Assembly: GCA_016711435.1 (NCBI GenBank)
Contig: JADJSY010000002.1
Coordinates: 124,001 to 188,000 of the forward strand
From: Lewinellaceae bacterium
GTDB lineage: Bacteria; Bacteroidota; Bacteroidia; Chitinophagales; Saprospiraceae
DNA length: 64,000 nt
Direction: 5' to 3'
Shown here: in pieces, positions 1-9,272 of the stretch
Numbering within the stretch: the stretch's first letter is position 1
Layout of the letters: each line of letters begins with the position of its first letter
The notes under the pieces: generated by a model
What the model was told of the DNA's origin: nothing
Databases searched by the model: none
What the model saw: the letters and a program-made list of their open reading frames with translations, nothing else
Translations under genes and position numbers: made by a program

Positions 1-2
1 TC

Positions 3-554
3 CGCGATAACATGTTGCAGGGGTTGATTCCTTCCGTGCTGGTGGTGGCCTTTATCATGGGTTTTTTATTCAAAGACCTGCGTATGGTGCTGGTTTTTGT
101 CATTCCGAACGTATTCCCACTGTTTTTTGCCGGCGCACTGATCGGCTTCCTCGGCATTCCGCTGGAAGCAGGGATTGCCACGGTATTCAGCATCGTTTTC
201 GGCATTGCGACCGACGATACGGTTCACTTTTTGAGCAATTTCAAACTGTGCCGTTCGCGGGGTTTGAGCGTGGAAGATTCGCTGCGCACTACCCTGGCGG
301 AAACCGGAAAAGCGATGTGCCTGGGCAGTATTATCCTGTTTTTCAGTTTTTTGGTTATGCTGTTTTCCATTCACCCGCCTTCCGTGACGGTGGGTTTGCT
401 GGTGAGCGTTACTTTGGCCGGGGCGTTGTTCTGCGATTTATTACTGGTGCCGGTGCTGGTGCGTTGGTTGATAAAGGATCAGCCAGGTGGTGATGCCAAA
501 AGGCCCAATGGGCCGGTAGACATGCCGGCTGCTGTGGCGACCATACGCCAATGA
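3..554 (+). CDS. RND/MMPL-family exporter, C-terminal fragment
   Basis: The reading frame is open from the left edge of the window, so this is only the C-terminal part (about 184 residues) of a larger inner-membrane protein. Four to five hydrophobic segments are visible. The motif GIATDDTVH lies between them, followed by a loop with basic residues and two further helices ending in LVPVLVRWLI. That arrangement is typical of the last membrane block of MMPL/RND-superfamily exporters (SSD-like proteins), which use the proton-motive force to move lipids or small molecules. The substrate cannot be told from this fragment. The tail after the last helix is short and polar. The family is fairly sure, the function is not. 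Confidence 0.75.
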   Translation, partial: RDNMLQGLIPSVLVVAFIMGFLFKDLRMVLVFVIPNVFPLFFAGALIGFLGIPLEAGIATVFSIVFGIATDDTVHFLSNFKLCRSRGLSVEDSLRTTLAETGKAMCLGSIILFFSFLVMLFSIHPPSVTVGLLVSVTLAGALFCDLLLVPVLVRWLIKDQPGGDAKRPNGPVDMPAAVATIRQ

Positions 555-590
555 ACCGAAAATCTGGTGCAATTGAGGCGGTGACTGACA

Positions 591-775
591 GTCTAATGTC
601 GTCAACTTAGCGCTAGTGAAGAGGTGTCATCTGCGAGGTACGAGCAGGTGACATCTCGAAACGACGTCATCTCATCAAAATATTACCGTTCCGAGATGTC
701 ACCTGCTCGTACCTCGCAGATGACACCTCTTCACTAGCGTTGTAACTGGGGCAGCGCCCCTATGATAACCAGTTA
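591..775. repeat. Long palindrome, family P copy 1, plus GC-rich hairpin
   Basis: Positions 611-658 and 692-739 are a 48-bp inverted pair with a 33-nt loop, containing CGAGGTACGAGCAGGTGAC. A second hairpin follows at 743-775 (TAACTGG ... CCAGTTA around GGGGCAGCGCCCC). The left flank from 591 (GTCTAATGTCGTCAACTTAG) is shared with the copy near 8 kb. No reading frame is present. Confidence 0.85.
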
Positions 776-805
776 CGAAAAATATTAATATTTAATGGCC
801 AATAT

Positions 806-1645
806 TCAATGACTTAATACAATTTTCCGTCCTTGCTCTCGGGTTTCTTCCTCCGGCAAAATCTCACAATTGTCCCAAAGCCCCGTGCGCAGGGTCTCCG
901 AATATTCGCGCGGCAGTTTGTGCTGTTCCATGCCACTGGCTGCGCTTTCGTGGTCATATTCATAAGACAGGTGACGATACATCACCTCGTGTTCCCGCAT
1001 ATCCAAAACCGCGTACCACACCCGCGTAGTACCATCGTTGGCGGGCATCCCGATGACGCCGGCATTCAGCCAGAGCAGCCCGTCCTGCTCGTGGTGGAAA
1101 GGCAGTCCGCAGTGACCGGCGAGCACGATGTCCGCTTTAGCCGCCTCGAAGTTGCCTCGTTTTTGATCCCAGGGCGTAGACCGGAACACAAATTCGGAGG
1201 GGTTGAAAAAGGAGCCATGCAGCACATACCCCCTTTTTTTGCCGTATTGAAAACGCAGGTGATGGGGCAACGACAACATCCATTGGATCGAATCTTCGCT
1301 CAGCTGCGACTGTGCGTAGGGATACCATTTTCGGGAAAACGTATCGCAGCGGGAGCCTTCGTCAAAATTGCAGCCGCAGTCTTCTTCCCGGTTGCGCAAC
1401 TGAATTTCCACATTGCCGGCGATGCTGTGGATGCCCCATTCCCGGATGCGTTGCACACAGGATTCCGGCTCGGCGCAGTAGCCGACGATGTCACCGGTGC
1501 AAATGATATTGCCCGAAGGAATATGCAGTTGAGCGGCAATTTCCATCATCTTTTCCAAAGCAGGCAGGTTGCTGTACACGCCGCCGAATACCAGCACCGG
1601 ACCGTTTGACAACTGTATCTCTTGTACGCGGAGTTCCTCGTTCAT
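806..1645 (-). CDS. Metallophosphoesterase-fold protein with variant metal motifs
   Basis: A protein of 279 residues from the ATG at 1645. I prefer this start because it overlaps the upstream gene's stop as ATGA, which implies translational coupling. The fold follows calcineurin-like phosphoesterases: GDIVGY (GDxxG motif), AGNVE (GNHE position), VLHGS and AGHCGLPF (GHxH position). The usual first motif DxHGN reads GGVYSN, and the second His of GHxH is Gly, so several canonical metal ligands are absent. A CGC...C cluster lies in the middle. From memory, relatives with FGGxYSN and GHCGLPF exist, so this seems to be a conserved subfamily rather than decay. The substrate is unknown. It shares an operon with the sodium:solute symporter. 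Confidence 0.7.
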   Translation of the reverse strand: MNEELRVQEIQLSNGPVLVFGGVYSNLPALEKMMEIAAQLHIPSGNIICTGDIVGYCAEPESCVQRIREWGIHSIAGNVEIQLRNREEDCGCNFDEGSRCDTFSRKWYPYAQSQLSEDSIQWMLSLPHHLRFQYGKKRGYVLHGSFFNPSEFVFRSTPWDQKRGNFEAAKADIVLAGHCGLPFHHEQDGLLWLNAGVIGMPANDGTTRVWYAVLDMREHEVMYRHLSYEYDHESAASGMEQHKLPREYSETLRTGLWDNCEILPEEETREQGRKIVLSH

Positions 1646-2988
1646 CGTTTCAAAAATTTGGACAGGAAAAACAGGCTGAAACAAAGCACCGTTCCGAGCA
1701 GGTTGACCGAAAACAAATCGCCGTATTTACCCGGGAAAAGTACCAGGTCCGCCGGAAACCACCCCAGTGTGAACAACAGCCCGATGACAACCCCGGCGCC
1801 TACGGACAGGTAAAAAGCCAATGGCGGAACTTTCACATTCCAGCACAAAAAAACAGGCGCAAAACCGATGACCATGGTACCGCTGATGGTGGTGGCCGAC
1901 AAAATCTCCGGCCCCAGAAACACTGGCAAGGTACCTGCTACGGCTAAAATAATCATGGCGATCCTGCCACGGGAAGCGCTTGCTTTTTCGGGATTGCCCA
2001 GATCCACCACGGTCAGTTTGGAAAATGATGCGAAGGCGGAATCGATGCAGGCCGAGGCGGAGGTGACCATGATAAAGTTCATCATCAGCATCATGGCCGC
2101 GCCTAAGGAGCGGCTGACGGCCACCGGGGCTTCACCTTCCAACTGGTTGAAACGGGCATAAATGCCGACAAAACTGAACAGGAGGATACAGGTAAATCCG
2201 ATGACAGTGGCCAGTGCATAACTTTTCAGCGTTGTTTTGGGCGTGCTGATAAAACCGCGATCGGTCAGCACCGGATCGTGAAAAGGGTAACTGAAGACCT
2301 GAATCAGTGCCACAAAAAGCAGGTTCAGGCCCTGCGAGAGTTTCCACTCGCCCGACTGAACGAATTTACCGAGGTCGCCCTGTTCGCGCGGGAGCAACAC
2401 ACCCAGAATGATAACCAGCAGCAGGCTGAATAATCCCATCTGCACCATATCCGTCATCAGCGCGCTTCGCATCCCACCTTTCAGGGTGTAGGCCAGCGTG
2501 AGGGCAGTAAATACCAGTACGGCAGTGTAATAAGGCCCGCTGCCTTTTTCGCCAAAATAAGAGCCGATCACCATTGTGTTCGACCACACTTCATTGAACA
2601 AACGGAATGCAATCAGGATGGAAAATATCGCCACCGCCCGCATCCCGAATTTGGATCCGATAAACTGGTGAATGCTGCTGTATCCACCCTTTGTACGCAT
2701 CCGGTAAATCACAATCCCGGCTACTATAAAAGACAGATAATACGTGGCATACGCTACGCCGCCGACAAACCCATAGGCCATGCCCAGGTTGGCGGCATTG
2801 GTGATCGACTTGGCAAAAATCCATGAAATGACCATGCTGCTGGTCAGCAGGAATACGCCCGGCGCCTGGTTCGTTTCTGATTTTGCCCTGAAAAAAGTAT
2901 CGTTCGTTTTGGCAAACGGAGAAATCAGGAACATCAGCAGACTCGAACTAATCACAATTACCCATTGCCAAAAATTGACGTCAAACAT
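1642..2988 (-). CDS. Sodium:solute symporter (SSS family)
   Basis: A 448-residue polytopic membrane protein with about 12-13 hydrophobic segments and no signal peptide. Features of the SSS/SSF family include ISWIFAKSITNAANLG near the N-terminus, the loop TLKGGMRSALMTDMVQM (the GGxxAxxxTDxxQ signature region) around residues 170-190, and a Ser/Thr/Ala-rich helix with SASACIDSAFASFSKL around residue 320. It should couple sodium influx to uptake of a small solute, and nothing visible identifies that solute. Its stop overlaps the start of the phosphoesterase gene, forming a two-gene unit. The region just upstream of its ATG (2989-3118) is an inverted heptad repeat. Confidence 0.85.
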   Translation of the reverse strand: MFDVNFWQWVIVISSSLLMFLISPFAKTNDTFFRAKSETNQAPGVFLLTSSMVISWIFAKSITNAANLGMAYGFVGGVAYATYYLSFIVAGIVIYRMRTKGGYSSIHQFIGSKFGMRAVAIFSILIAFRLFNEVWSNTMVIGSYFGEKGSGPYYTAVLVFTALTLAYTLKGGMRSALMTDMVQMGLFSLLLVIILGVLLPREQGDLGKFVQSGEWKLSQGLNLLFVALIQVFSYPFHDPVLTDRGFISTPKTTLKSYALATVIGFTCILLFSFVGIYARFNQLEGEAPVAVSRSLGAAMMLMMNFIMVTSASACIDSAFASFSKLTVVDLGNPEKASASRGRIAMIILAVAGTLPVFLGPEILSATTISGTMVIGFAPVFLCWNVKVPPLAFYLSVGAGVVIGLLFTLGWFPADLVLFPGKYGDLFSVNLLGTVLCFSLFFLSKFLKR

Positions 2989-2993
2989 AAAAA

Positions 2994-3118
2994 TTAGTTA
3001 TGAGTCATGAGTTATGAGTTATGAGTTATTGGTGTTTCAGGCTGGAATGGGGAAATGAAGTAAACTACTTTCTCCTTCCAGCCTGAAACACCAATAACTC
3101 ATAACTCATAACTCATCA
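2994..3118. repeat. Inverted heptad array, word ATAACTC
   Basis: Arms at about 3001-3048 and 3075-3118 mirror each other. Each holds three to four copies of GAGTTAT (ATAACTC on the other strand) followed by a core containing TTTCAGGCTGGA. The array abuts the symporter start on one side and the SusD-like stop on the other. Confidence 0.9.
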
Positions 3119-4576
3119 CTAATTAGCGTCCCACCAGACCTTTGCGTTAATACTGTTATTGTTTGTCACTGCCGCCGCTGCGGAAAAGTTGATATTGTTC
3201 AGGGCGTCTTCATCCGTCGGATACGGCATCCGCACCGGAATCAGGTTGTTGTTCAGGCTGGCTGCAATGGTTTTGAGCGCCGGAATACCCGTGCGTCGGT
3301 ATTCAATCCAGCCCTCGTAGCCATTGACCGTGTTGGCCAGCCATTTTTGTGTGAGAATCTGTGCAATTTTATCGGCGCCATTGTTTCCGTAGGCTGCCGC
3401 GCCGTTCGTCAGGTAATCTGCGGGAATGGGCGTTTGCCAGTACTCGAAGGCCAAAAGTACGCCGGTTTCATACAGTGTTTGTGCATTAGCCGTAATCAGT
3501 CCCCTTTCCGCCGCTTCTGCGAGGAACAATTGCGTTTCCCAGGCAGTCATAAAATTGGCGTCGAGGTCGCCGGTACGCTCCCTGAAAATCGTGCCGGTCA
3601 GCGAATAGTCGGCCACCGAAATGGAAGTTGCCGAAGCATTGGGGCCGTTCAGCAAACCCTCGTACTGCGTTTTGGTGGGATCATTGCCGATAGGCCGGAA
3701 AAAGACGGCCATGCGCGGGTCGTTCAGTCCTTTCAGGATTTCCTCGCTGGTCAGCGACATGATAAACAGGTTGAAATCGCCCGCGCGAAGTGTGGCCATC
3801 CGGAAGTTGTTGGGCGCGCCGTTGGTAAAATCAAACTTGGCATTCTGCGCATTGGTTTTCATAAAATCCCCGGCGGCGTAAATGGCCTGTAATTGCGCCG
3901 ATACATCTACCCGGTAGGAAATGCGCATCAGGTATTTTATTTTTAATGAATTGGCAAACGTTTTCCAGGCGTTCAGATTTCTGCTGAACAGGATATCGCC
4001 ATCCAGCCGCTGTGCGCCGGCGTAGTTTTGAATAGCCGCAATACCTTTGTCTAAGTTGTCCAAAATCCCGCCCGGCGCCAGGTAAATATCTTCCTGCTTA
4101 TCGTATTTCGGCGTCACGTTGCCCGACTTGCCTTGCAGCGCCTCACTATACGGCACATCGCCGAAGATGTCCGTCAGGGCCGCCGTCATATAGGCTTTCA
4201 AAATGAGGGAAGGGCCTTCATACACCGCAAACGAAGGATTGGTGCGCGACTGACCCAGCAGAATTTCATTGTCACGCAGGTTGCTGTACAACACCGGCCA
4301 GGGATTGCCGCCGATCTGCGGTTCGGTCAGGCTGTGCCGGTCAAACAGGTTAAAATCAATGGCCGTGAAGTACTGACCGAGCAGGTTGCCCGCCGTAAAT
4401 CCTTCATAGGACATCTGCTCGCCGTAATCATAAATGACCTTTCGGAGCAACAGGCTTGGGGTAGCTTCGATGGGAGCATTGGGATTCGTATTGATCGTAT
4501 CCAGATCTTTCGTACAAGCGCCGGCGAAGAGGATGGCCAGCAGTAATAACCTGGTTTTGAATGTATGGTGCGTCAT
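3119..4576 (-). CDS. SusD/RagB-like outer-membrane lipoprotein
   Basis: A protein of 485 residues from the ATG at 4576. The frame is open further upstream, but this start places a lipoprotein signal right at the N-terminus (LLLAILFAGAC, predicted lipidated Cys). The sequence then runs TKDLDTINTNPNAP, typical of the SusD-like family of surface substrate-binding lipoproteins (SusD-like_2/RagB type), with TPR-like helical content. It should cap the SusC channel encoded immediately upstream and help bind the nutrient. The pair is one operon: the SusC stop is about 25 nt from this start. No hydrolase or regulator of a polysaccharide locus is adjacent, so the substrate (glycan or peptide) cannot be assigned. 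Confidence 0.9.
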   Translation of the reverse strand: MTHHTFKTRLLLLAILFAGACTKDLDTINTNPNAPIEATPSLLLRKVIYDYGEQMSYEGFTAGNLLGQYFTAIDFNLFDRHSLTEPQIGGNPWPVLYSNLRDNEILLGQSRTNPSFAVYEGPSLILKAYMTAALTDIFGDVPYSEALQGKSGNVTPKYDKQEDIYLAPGGILDNLDKGIAAIQNYAGAQRLDGDILFSRNLNAWKTFANSLKIKYLMRISYRVDVSAQLQAIYAAGDFMKTNAQNAKFDFTNGAPNNFRMATLRAGDFNLFIMSLTSEEILKGLNDPRMAVFFRPIGNDPTKTQYEGLLNGPNASATSISVADYSLTGTIFRERTGDLDANFMTAWETQLFLAEAAERGLITANAQTLYETGVLLAFEYWQTPIPADYLTNGAAAYGNNGADKIAQILTQKWLANTVNGYEGWIEYRRTGIPALKTIAASLNNNLIPVRMPYPTDEDALNNINFSAAAAVTNNNSINAKVWWDAN

Positions 4577-4601
4577 TATTTTTATGTTTGAATTTGGAGC
4601 A

Positions 4602-7600
4602 TTAAAAATCAAAACCCAGTTTAAGTCCGAAACTGCGCGTCGTGGCGTAAGACATATTTTCCACGCCGCTGACAAATTGCTGTCCCTGCACGGCCAATTG
4701 TTCCGGGTCGATATGCGGCATATCGCTGATAGCGAAGAGGTTGCGACCAATCAGGGCAACAGAGAGGCGGTTGCTTTTTCGCAAAAAACCTTTACCCTGA
4801 TCGCCCGTTTTGAAGGTGTAGCCCAGCGTGAATTCCCGCAGTTTGAGGTACGATGCATCGTACGTATTGTTCTCTTCGTGGTTCCGGTCGTAGTACTGGC
4901 GGTAATACGTCTCGGCTGGCAGCGGGGTCGTGTTGGGCACATAAACCGGGTTTTCCGAAGTGCCGGTATTGACCACGCCCTGAGCGACAATACCTGCTGC
5001 CGGACGGTTTTCGGTCTCTTTCAATTGGCCGCCCACAGCTGCCAGCGCCAGCGTGCGCGACACCAGAATGCCGCCTTGCCGCCAGTCGAATAAAAAGCCC
5101 AGACTCCAGTTTTTGTATTGGAGTTGATTGTTGAAACCCAGAATGAAGTCGGGGTTGTAATTGCCCAGCCGTTTGAGGGTGTTGTCGACAATGTGGTTTC
5201 CAGTTGCCGTAAGCACAAAATTGCCGTTTTCATTTTTCAAATATCCCGTGCCGTAGATGTCGCCGATTTTGCCGCCTTCTTCCACCTGGAACCACACGGT
5301 TTGGTTGACATTGTCGTACACCCGCGAATAAGCCAGCGTCAGTCGTCCGCTTCCTTCAGGCAGCGCCTCCACCCTGGAAACACTGCTGCTGAAATTAAAC
5401 TGCGCGTCCCACTGGAAGTCCCTGCTTTTGAGGGGCGTGATGCCGACAACGATTTCCACGCCACTCGAACGCACTGCGCCGCCGTTGATTACCTGCTCCT
5501 TGTAACCGGAAGAAATGGCGATGGGCAAAGAAATGATCTGGTTTTCAGTCAGTTCATCAAAGTAAGTCACATCAAAACGCAGGCGGTCGCGGAAAAAACG
5601 GACATCGGCGCCAAACTCGTAGGAGGTGCTGCGCTCCGGGAGCAACAGGGCGCTTGGAATGGTACTTTGCTCGCTGAGCGTCGGCTGTCCGGCATACGGC
5701 ACCCCCGCCACAAATATCCCGGCTGTCTGGTACGGATCGGTGTCGTTGCCGACTTGTGCGGCGCTTGCCCGGATTTTGGCGAAAGAAACCGCCGGCGGCA
5801 GATTTACCACATTCGACAACACCAGGCTACCCGAAACGGAAGGGTAAAAAAACGAGGTGTTGGCCGTAGAGGTCGGCGTGGCTAAGGCGCTCGACCAGTC
5901 GTTGCGGCCTGTGATGTCTACAAACAAAAAATTGTTGTAACTGAATTTGGCGATGCCGTACACGCTGTTGATGCGTTTTTGGGCTTCAGAAGAAAGTATT
6001 TCCAACGGCGAGGCGGCATTGGAGAGGTTGAAAACGCCCGCCTGTGCCAGCGAAGTGGTCTGTGTTTGCACATTGGCAGCCCGCTGATCCATGCGGTTAG
6101 CGCCGGCGGAAAAATCCAGTCCTATTTTGCCGAACTCCTTTTGATAATTCAACAGCAAGTCTGTGTTATTTTCCCTGAAAAACACCGTCTGCTCGGCATA
6201 CGCGCCATTTTTAAAACGATTGGAACTGAATGCCCGGCGAAATTTCCGCATTTCACTGGAATAGTCCATACCCGTCCGCACCGTCAGGCTCAGGTCGTCG
6301 GTAAATTCGTAGGCAGCAGACACATTGCCAAACAAACGGTCGCGGTTGAATGAGTTCCTGTTTTCCAGCAGCGTGAAATATGGATTGTCGAAAAACGTGT
6401 AATTGAAAGAATAGTGCTGCAAATCTTCGAGTCCGGGCTGCCAGTAATTTTTCATATTTTCAATATTCAGCGAGCGCGGGCCCCAGGCGACAATCGCGTA
6501 ATTGGTATTTTCGGAACCATAGCCATTACCGGGTCGGTTTTCGCTCCCGGAATTGACGTAATTGATGCTCGAATTGACGCGCAGGCGCTGTGTAGGCCGG
6601 AAGTTTAACCGGACGGCGGCGGTTTTACGGTTCAGGTTTACGCCGGGAATAATGGACTCGCTGCGCAAATCGCTCATGGAGAAGCGCAGGTTTCCTTTGT
6701 CAAAACCCGAGGAAATAGCGATGTTGTTGATCGTCGTGACGCCGGTTTCATAGAAATTTTTCAAATTATCCGGGTAGTTGACCAATGCCGTCGGCGTGAT
6801 CGGTGCGCCGCCATGCACGGCCACATCGCCCCCGCGCACAATGCGACCGTCGGGGGCCGTCACCGGGCTGTCGTACTGTGGCGTCAGGATGCCCTGATCG
6901 AACGCCGGGCCCCAGCTGTATGAAATATTATCGTTGATACCGCCGCCGAGACCGTCCTTGAATGCGAATTTGCCGGAATTGCCCTGTGCGTACAGGTTTT
7001 GGAACTGAGGCAACTGAAACGGCTTGTCGATATAGGTTGTGGAGTTAAAACTAAGCCCCAATCCTTTGCTGCGCGCGCCATCTTTCGTGGCCACGATGAT
7101 GACCCCGTTGGAGGCCCGGGTGCCGTAGAGGGCCGCCGCTGCAGAGCCTTTCAGCACCGTCACCGAAGCAATATCGTCGGGGTTGATTTCCATGGCGCCG
7201 TTGCCAAAGTCCACTTCCTGAAATCCCGCTGCGTCGTCGTTGGTAAAATTGATGATGGAATTATTGTTGATCGGAATACCGTCCACCACGAACAGGGGGT
7301 TATTGTTTGAAAAAGAACCTTCGCCGCGAATGGTGATTTTGGAAGTGGAACCAACGCCGGTTGAACCCTGGCTGACTGTCAAACCGGCCACCCTTCCGGC
7401 CAGGTTGTCCAAAAAGTTGGGCGATTTTACGCCGGCTATTTCAGCGCCGTCTAATTGCTGCACGGCGTACCCCAGGTCTTTGGATTGCCGCTCGACGCCC
7501 AGCGCCGTGATGACGATTTCGCTCAAGCCCGTTGCCTTGGACGGCAATGCTATATCGGTGCTTCCCTCCAGGGTAATGGCCGATTCCAGTGACTCATAAC

Positions 7601-7826
7601 CGATAAAGGTGAATACCAAAGTGGCCGATTTGTCGGCAACCGTGAGGGCGTATTGGCCGCTCGCGTCGGTTACTGTGCCGTTGGTCGTGCCTTTTTCCAA
7701 TACGCTCACCCCGGGCATGGCATCACCCGCCTGCTTGTCGCGCACCGTTCCGTTCACCCGTATGCTCTGCGCGATGGCAGCATTCAGACACAGGCAACAT
7801 AGTATCAGTAAGTTTAATTTTTTCAT
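4602..7826 (-). CDS. SusC/RagA-type TonB-linked outer-membrane protein
   Basis: A protein of 1074 residues from the ATG at 7826, chosen because it begins with the signal peptide MKKLNLLILCCLCLNAAIAQ; the frame stays open upstream without meaning. An N-terminal carboxypeptidase-regulatory-like domain (VNGTVRDKQAGDAMPGVSV, residues about 22-100) precedes the plug with VITALGVERQSKDLGYAVQ, the SusC/RagA signature. A 22-stranded barrel follows, ending in an aromatic residue (KLGFDF). It imports a bound nutrient across the outer membrane with energy from TonB. It forms an operon with the downstream susD-like gene. Upstream lies an A/C-rich stretch of CAAACC words and then a 158-bp palindrome. Confidence 0.93.
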   Translation of the reverse strand: MKKLNLLILCCLCLNAAIAQSIRVNGTVRDKQAGDAMPGVSVLEKGTTNGTVTDASGQYALTVADKSATLVFTFIGYESLESAITLEGSTDIALPSKATGLSEIVITALGVERQSKDLGYAVQQLDGAEIAGVKSPNFLDNLAGRVAGLTVSQGSTGVGSTSKITIRGEGSFSNNNPLFVVDGIPINNNSIINFTNDDAAGFQEVDFGNGAMEINPDDIASVTVLKGSAAAALYGTRASNGVIIVATKDGARSKGLGLSFNSTTYIDKPFQLPQFQNLYAQGNSGKFAFKDGLGGGINDNISYSWGPAFDQGILTPQYDSPVTAPDGRIVRGGDVAVHGGAPITPTALVNYPDNLKNFYETGVTTINNIAISSGFDKGNLRFSMSDLRSESIIPGVNLNRKTAAVRLNFRPTQRLRVNSSINYVNSGSENRPGNGYGSENTNYAIVAWGPRSLNIENMKNYWQPGLEDLQHYSFNYTFFDNPYFTLLENRNSFNRDRLFGNVSAAYEFTDDLSLTVRTGMDYSSEMRKFRRAFSSNRFKNGAYAEQTVFFRENNTDLLLNYQKEFGKIGLDFSAGANRMDQRAANVQTQTTSLAQAGVFNLSNAASPLEILSSEAQKRINSVYGIAKFSYNNFLFVDITGRNDWSSALATPTSTANTSFFYPSVSGSLVLSNVVNLPPAVSFAKIRASAAQVGNDTDPYQTAGIFVAGVPYAGQPTLSEQSTIPSALLLPERSTSYEFGADVRFFRDRLRFDVTYFDELTENQIISLPIAISSGYKEQVINGGAVRSSGVEIVVGITPLKSRDFQWDAQFNFSSSVSRVEALPEGSGRLTLAYSRVYDNVNQTVWFQVEEGGKIGDIYGTGYLKNENGNFVLTATGNHIVDNTLKRLGNYNPDFILGFNNQLQYKNWSLGFLFDWRQGGILVSRTLALAAVGGQLKETENRPAAGIVAQGVVNTGTSENPVYVPNTTPLPAETYYRQYYDRNHEENNTYDASYLKLREFTLGYTFKTGDQGKGFLRKSNRLSVALIGRNLFAISDMPHIDPEQLAVQGQQFVSGVENMSYATTRSFGLKLGFDF

Positions 7827-7837
7827 GTGTAGTTTGT

Positions 7838-7920
7838 TTTTATGTATTGTCAGGTTGGGAGGGGTTTGAGAAGGTTTGAAGGTTTGTGTGGGTTTGATGG
7901 TTTGAGGTGGTAGCTTTGGG
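7838..7920 (-). repeat. CAAACC word array upstream of susC
   Basis: The coding strand upstream of susC repeats CAAACC five times at 8- or 10-nt spacing. It is less regular than the heptad arrays elsewhere but has the same A/C-rich strand bias towards the gene. Confidence 0.6.
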
Positions 7921-7954
7921 GATTTGTAAACAGGGAGACACAAACATCCTGAGT

Positions 7955-8112
7955 GGGTGACTTGAGGTCTAATGTCGTCAACTTAGTGCTAGTGAAGAGG
8001 TGTCATCTGCGAGGTACGAGCAGGTGACATCTCTAGATGTCACCTGCTCGTACCTCGCAGATGACACCTCTTCACTAGCGCTAAGTTGACGACATTAGAC
8101 TTCGAGTCACCC
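7955..8112. repeat. Near-perfect 158-bp palindrome, family P copy 2
   Basis: Centred at 8033/8034 with a 2-nt loop. Arms 7967-8032 and 8035-8100 (66 bp) match with a single mismatch seen, and the match continues more weakly to 7955 and 8112. It shares about 65 bp with the copy at 591-658. It fills most of the 365-nt spacer 7827-8191 between susC and the DUF2064 gene; otherwise only the CAAACC words are visible there. Confidence 0.95.
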
Positions 8113-8191
8113 CGTGACTACACACCGAACTGTTTGGAAACAGTTTCCGGGTTATATGCAGAAGAGTAAATACCTGAAAATCAATGTTCAC

Positions 8192-8896
8192 TCAGGGAAA
8201 AGGCGGGCCGCGCAAAGGGGCCAGGCCAAATGGCGCAAGGGGAAGAGCACTTTGGCAAAAAGAATTTGCAGCAACGGTGAAAGATGCCAGGATACTCCGC
8301 AATTGTTTCAGCAGGCAGTTCCAGCGGGGCAGTCGTGCCAGCAGGGTTTTGAAATCAGCAGCATGGTCGACGTCGCTTAACGGCTTCAGCCAGTCAATGT
8401 CCGTCTCATTCGCCACCTGATATTGCTGCCAGGCGCTTTGCAATTGCGCCGTTTCCCAGGGCAGATTTACAAACGTTAGGCGATGATAGGCAGATTTTTG
8501 TATTCCAATGAGATATAAACCGCCGTCAATGGCCGGCCCGAGCACGAGTGGTTGCTTTGTCAGACGGGCGTGGGCTTCCAGGAGCATGGGCGCCGAAAGT
8601 TCCGGGCAATCGTTGCCAATAGCAATGATGCTGGTATATCCCTTTTTAAAAACGGACTCCAGCGCTTCCGCTAAATGTGTCCCAAATGTTCCGGTGGAGG
8701 GTTTCGTATCATAGTGGATAAAAACAGGCAATTGGGTTCGCCGGGCGGTATCGACGGTATGGTCGATCAGGCGCTGTACAATAACCCGGTTCGCGCTTTG
8801 ACCGGCGTTGCGGTCAAAAGTCTTTACCTGAGCCTCCTGCGAAGCGGTACGCGAAAAAATGAGAATGGCGGTCTGACCAGAATCTACAGGCATCAA
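8192..8896 (-). CDS. DUF2064 / TIGR04282-type glycosyltransferase-like protein
   Basis: A 234-residue cytosolic protein of nucleotide-diphospho-sugar-transferase fold. Visible motifs are the start AILIFSR, the central IIAIGNDCPELS (replacing the DxD-type motif), and VLGPAIDGGLYLIG followed by LPWETAQL; together these characterise the DUF2064/TIGR04282 family. Members often sit beside a family-2 glycosyltransferase or arsenosugar genes, but neither is here, so the role is open. The usual N-terminal KxPxPGxxKTRL segment reads SQEAQVKTFDRN, so the nucleotide-binding loop is atypical. The last 30 residues are Pro/Leu-rich and may be a poorly conserved tail. It appears to be transcribed alone. Confidence 0.75.
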   Translation of the reverse strand: MMPVDSGQTAILIFSRTASQEAQVKTFDRNAGQSANRVIVQRLIDHTVDTARRTQLPVFIHYDTKPSTGTFGTHLAEALESVFKKGYTSIIAIGNDCPELSAPMLLEAHARLTKQPLVLGPAIDGGLYLIGIQKSAYHRLTFVNLPWETAQLQSAWQQYQVANETDIDWLKPLSDVDHAADFKTLLARLPRWNCLLKQLRSILASFTVAANSFCQSALPLAPFGLAPLRGPPFP

Positions 8897-9122
8897 TGGC
8901 GAACGTTGGATTGAAGCGAGAAAAGTAGTTATGTTTTTAGAAAACGGGGTGTATTTCTTTTGACAAGCAAGATTCTGGAAATGTACGAGGGGAGTTCAGG
9001 ATTTGGTTTTGTGCGTGGATGTTTTTTGGGCGATTGTTACGGGGGCGACAAATTTGAATGTTGTAAGACCCGCACATGTTTAACGCAGATATTCCAAGCG
9101 CATTAAGCGTTTATTCTATAAC

Positions 9123-9159
9123 AAAAAAACCCGAATTCTTCGTCATGGAAGAATTCGGG
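9123..9159 (-). terminator. Intrinsic terminator after the tlpA-like gene
   Basis: A perfect 12-bp stem CCCGAATTCTTC (9130-9141) / GAAGAATTCGGG (9148-9159) with a 6-nt loop. On the minus strand it is followed by seven T. It lies about 115 nt beyond the tlpA-like stop. Confidence 0.92.
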
Positions 9160-9180
9160 ATTTTACATTTTCTACATAGA

Positions 9181-9262
9181 TGTACAAAATTAGTTTTGAT
9201 TAAATTCCTTGTAAATACTTGAGTATCAACACTGATAACCAATAACTAATAACGGATAACTA
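9181..9262 (+). repeat. 82-nt dispersed element, left copy flanking tlpA-like gene
   Basis: An 82-nt element ending in four heptads (ATAACCA, ATAACTA, ATAACGG, ATAACTA at 9235-9262). It is an inverted copy, with about nine mismatches, of 10703-10784 on the other side of the gene. The part ahead of the heptads (TTTGTAAAT..TTGA.TATCAACAC) recurs upstream of several other genes. Confidence 0.9.
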
Positions 9263-9272
9263 CTTGTGAAAC

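Larger units (their letters stand above)
8897..9272. other. Spacer between DUF2064 and tlpA-like genes
   Basis: This 376-nt spacer holds no plausible gene. From right to left it contains an 82-nt dispersed repeat (9181-9262) and an intrinsic terminator (9123-9159). The part from 8897 to 9122 shows nothing recognisable apart from presumed promoter sequence for the DUF2064 gene. Confidence 0.7.
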
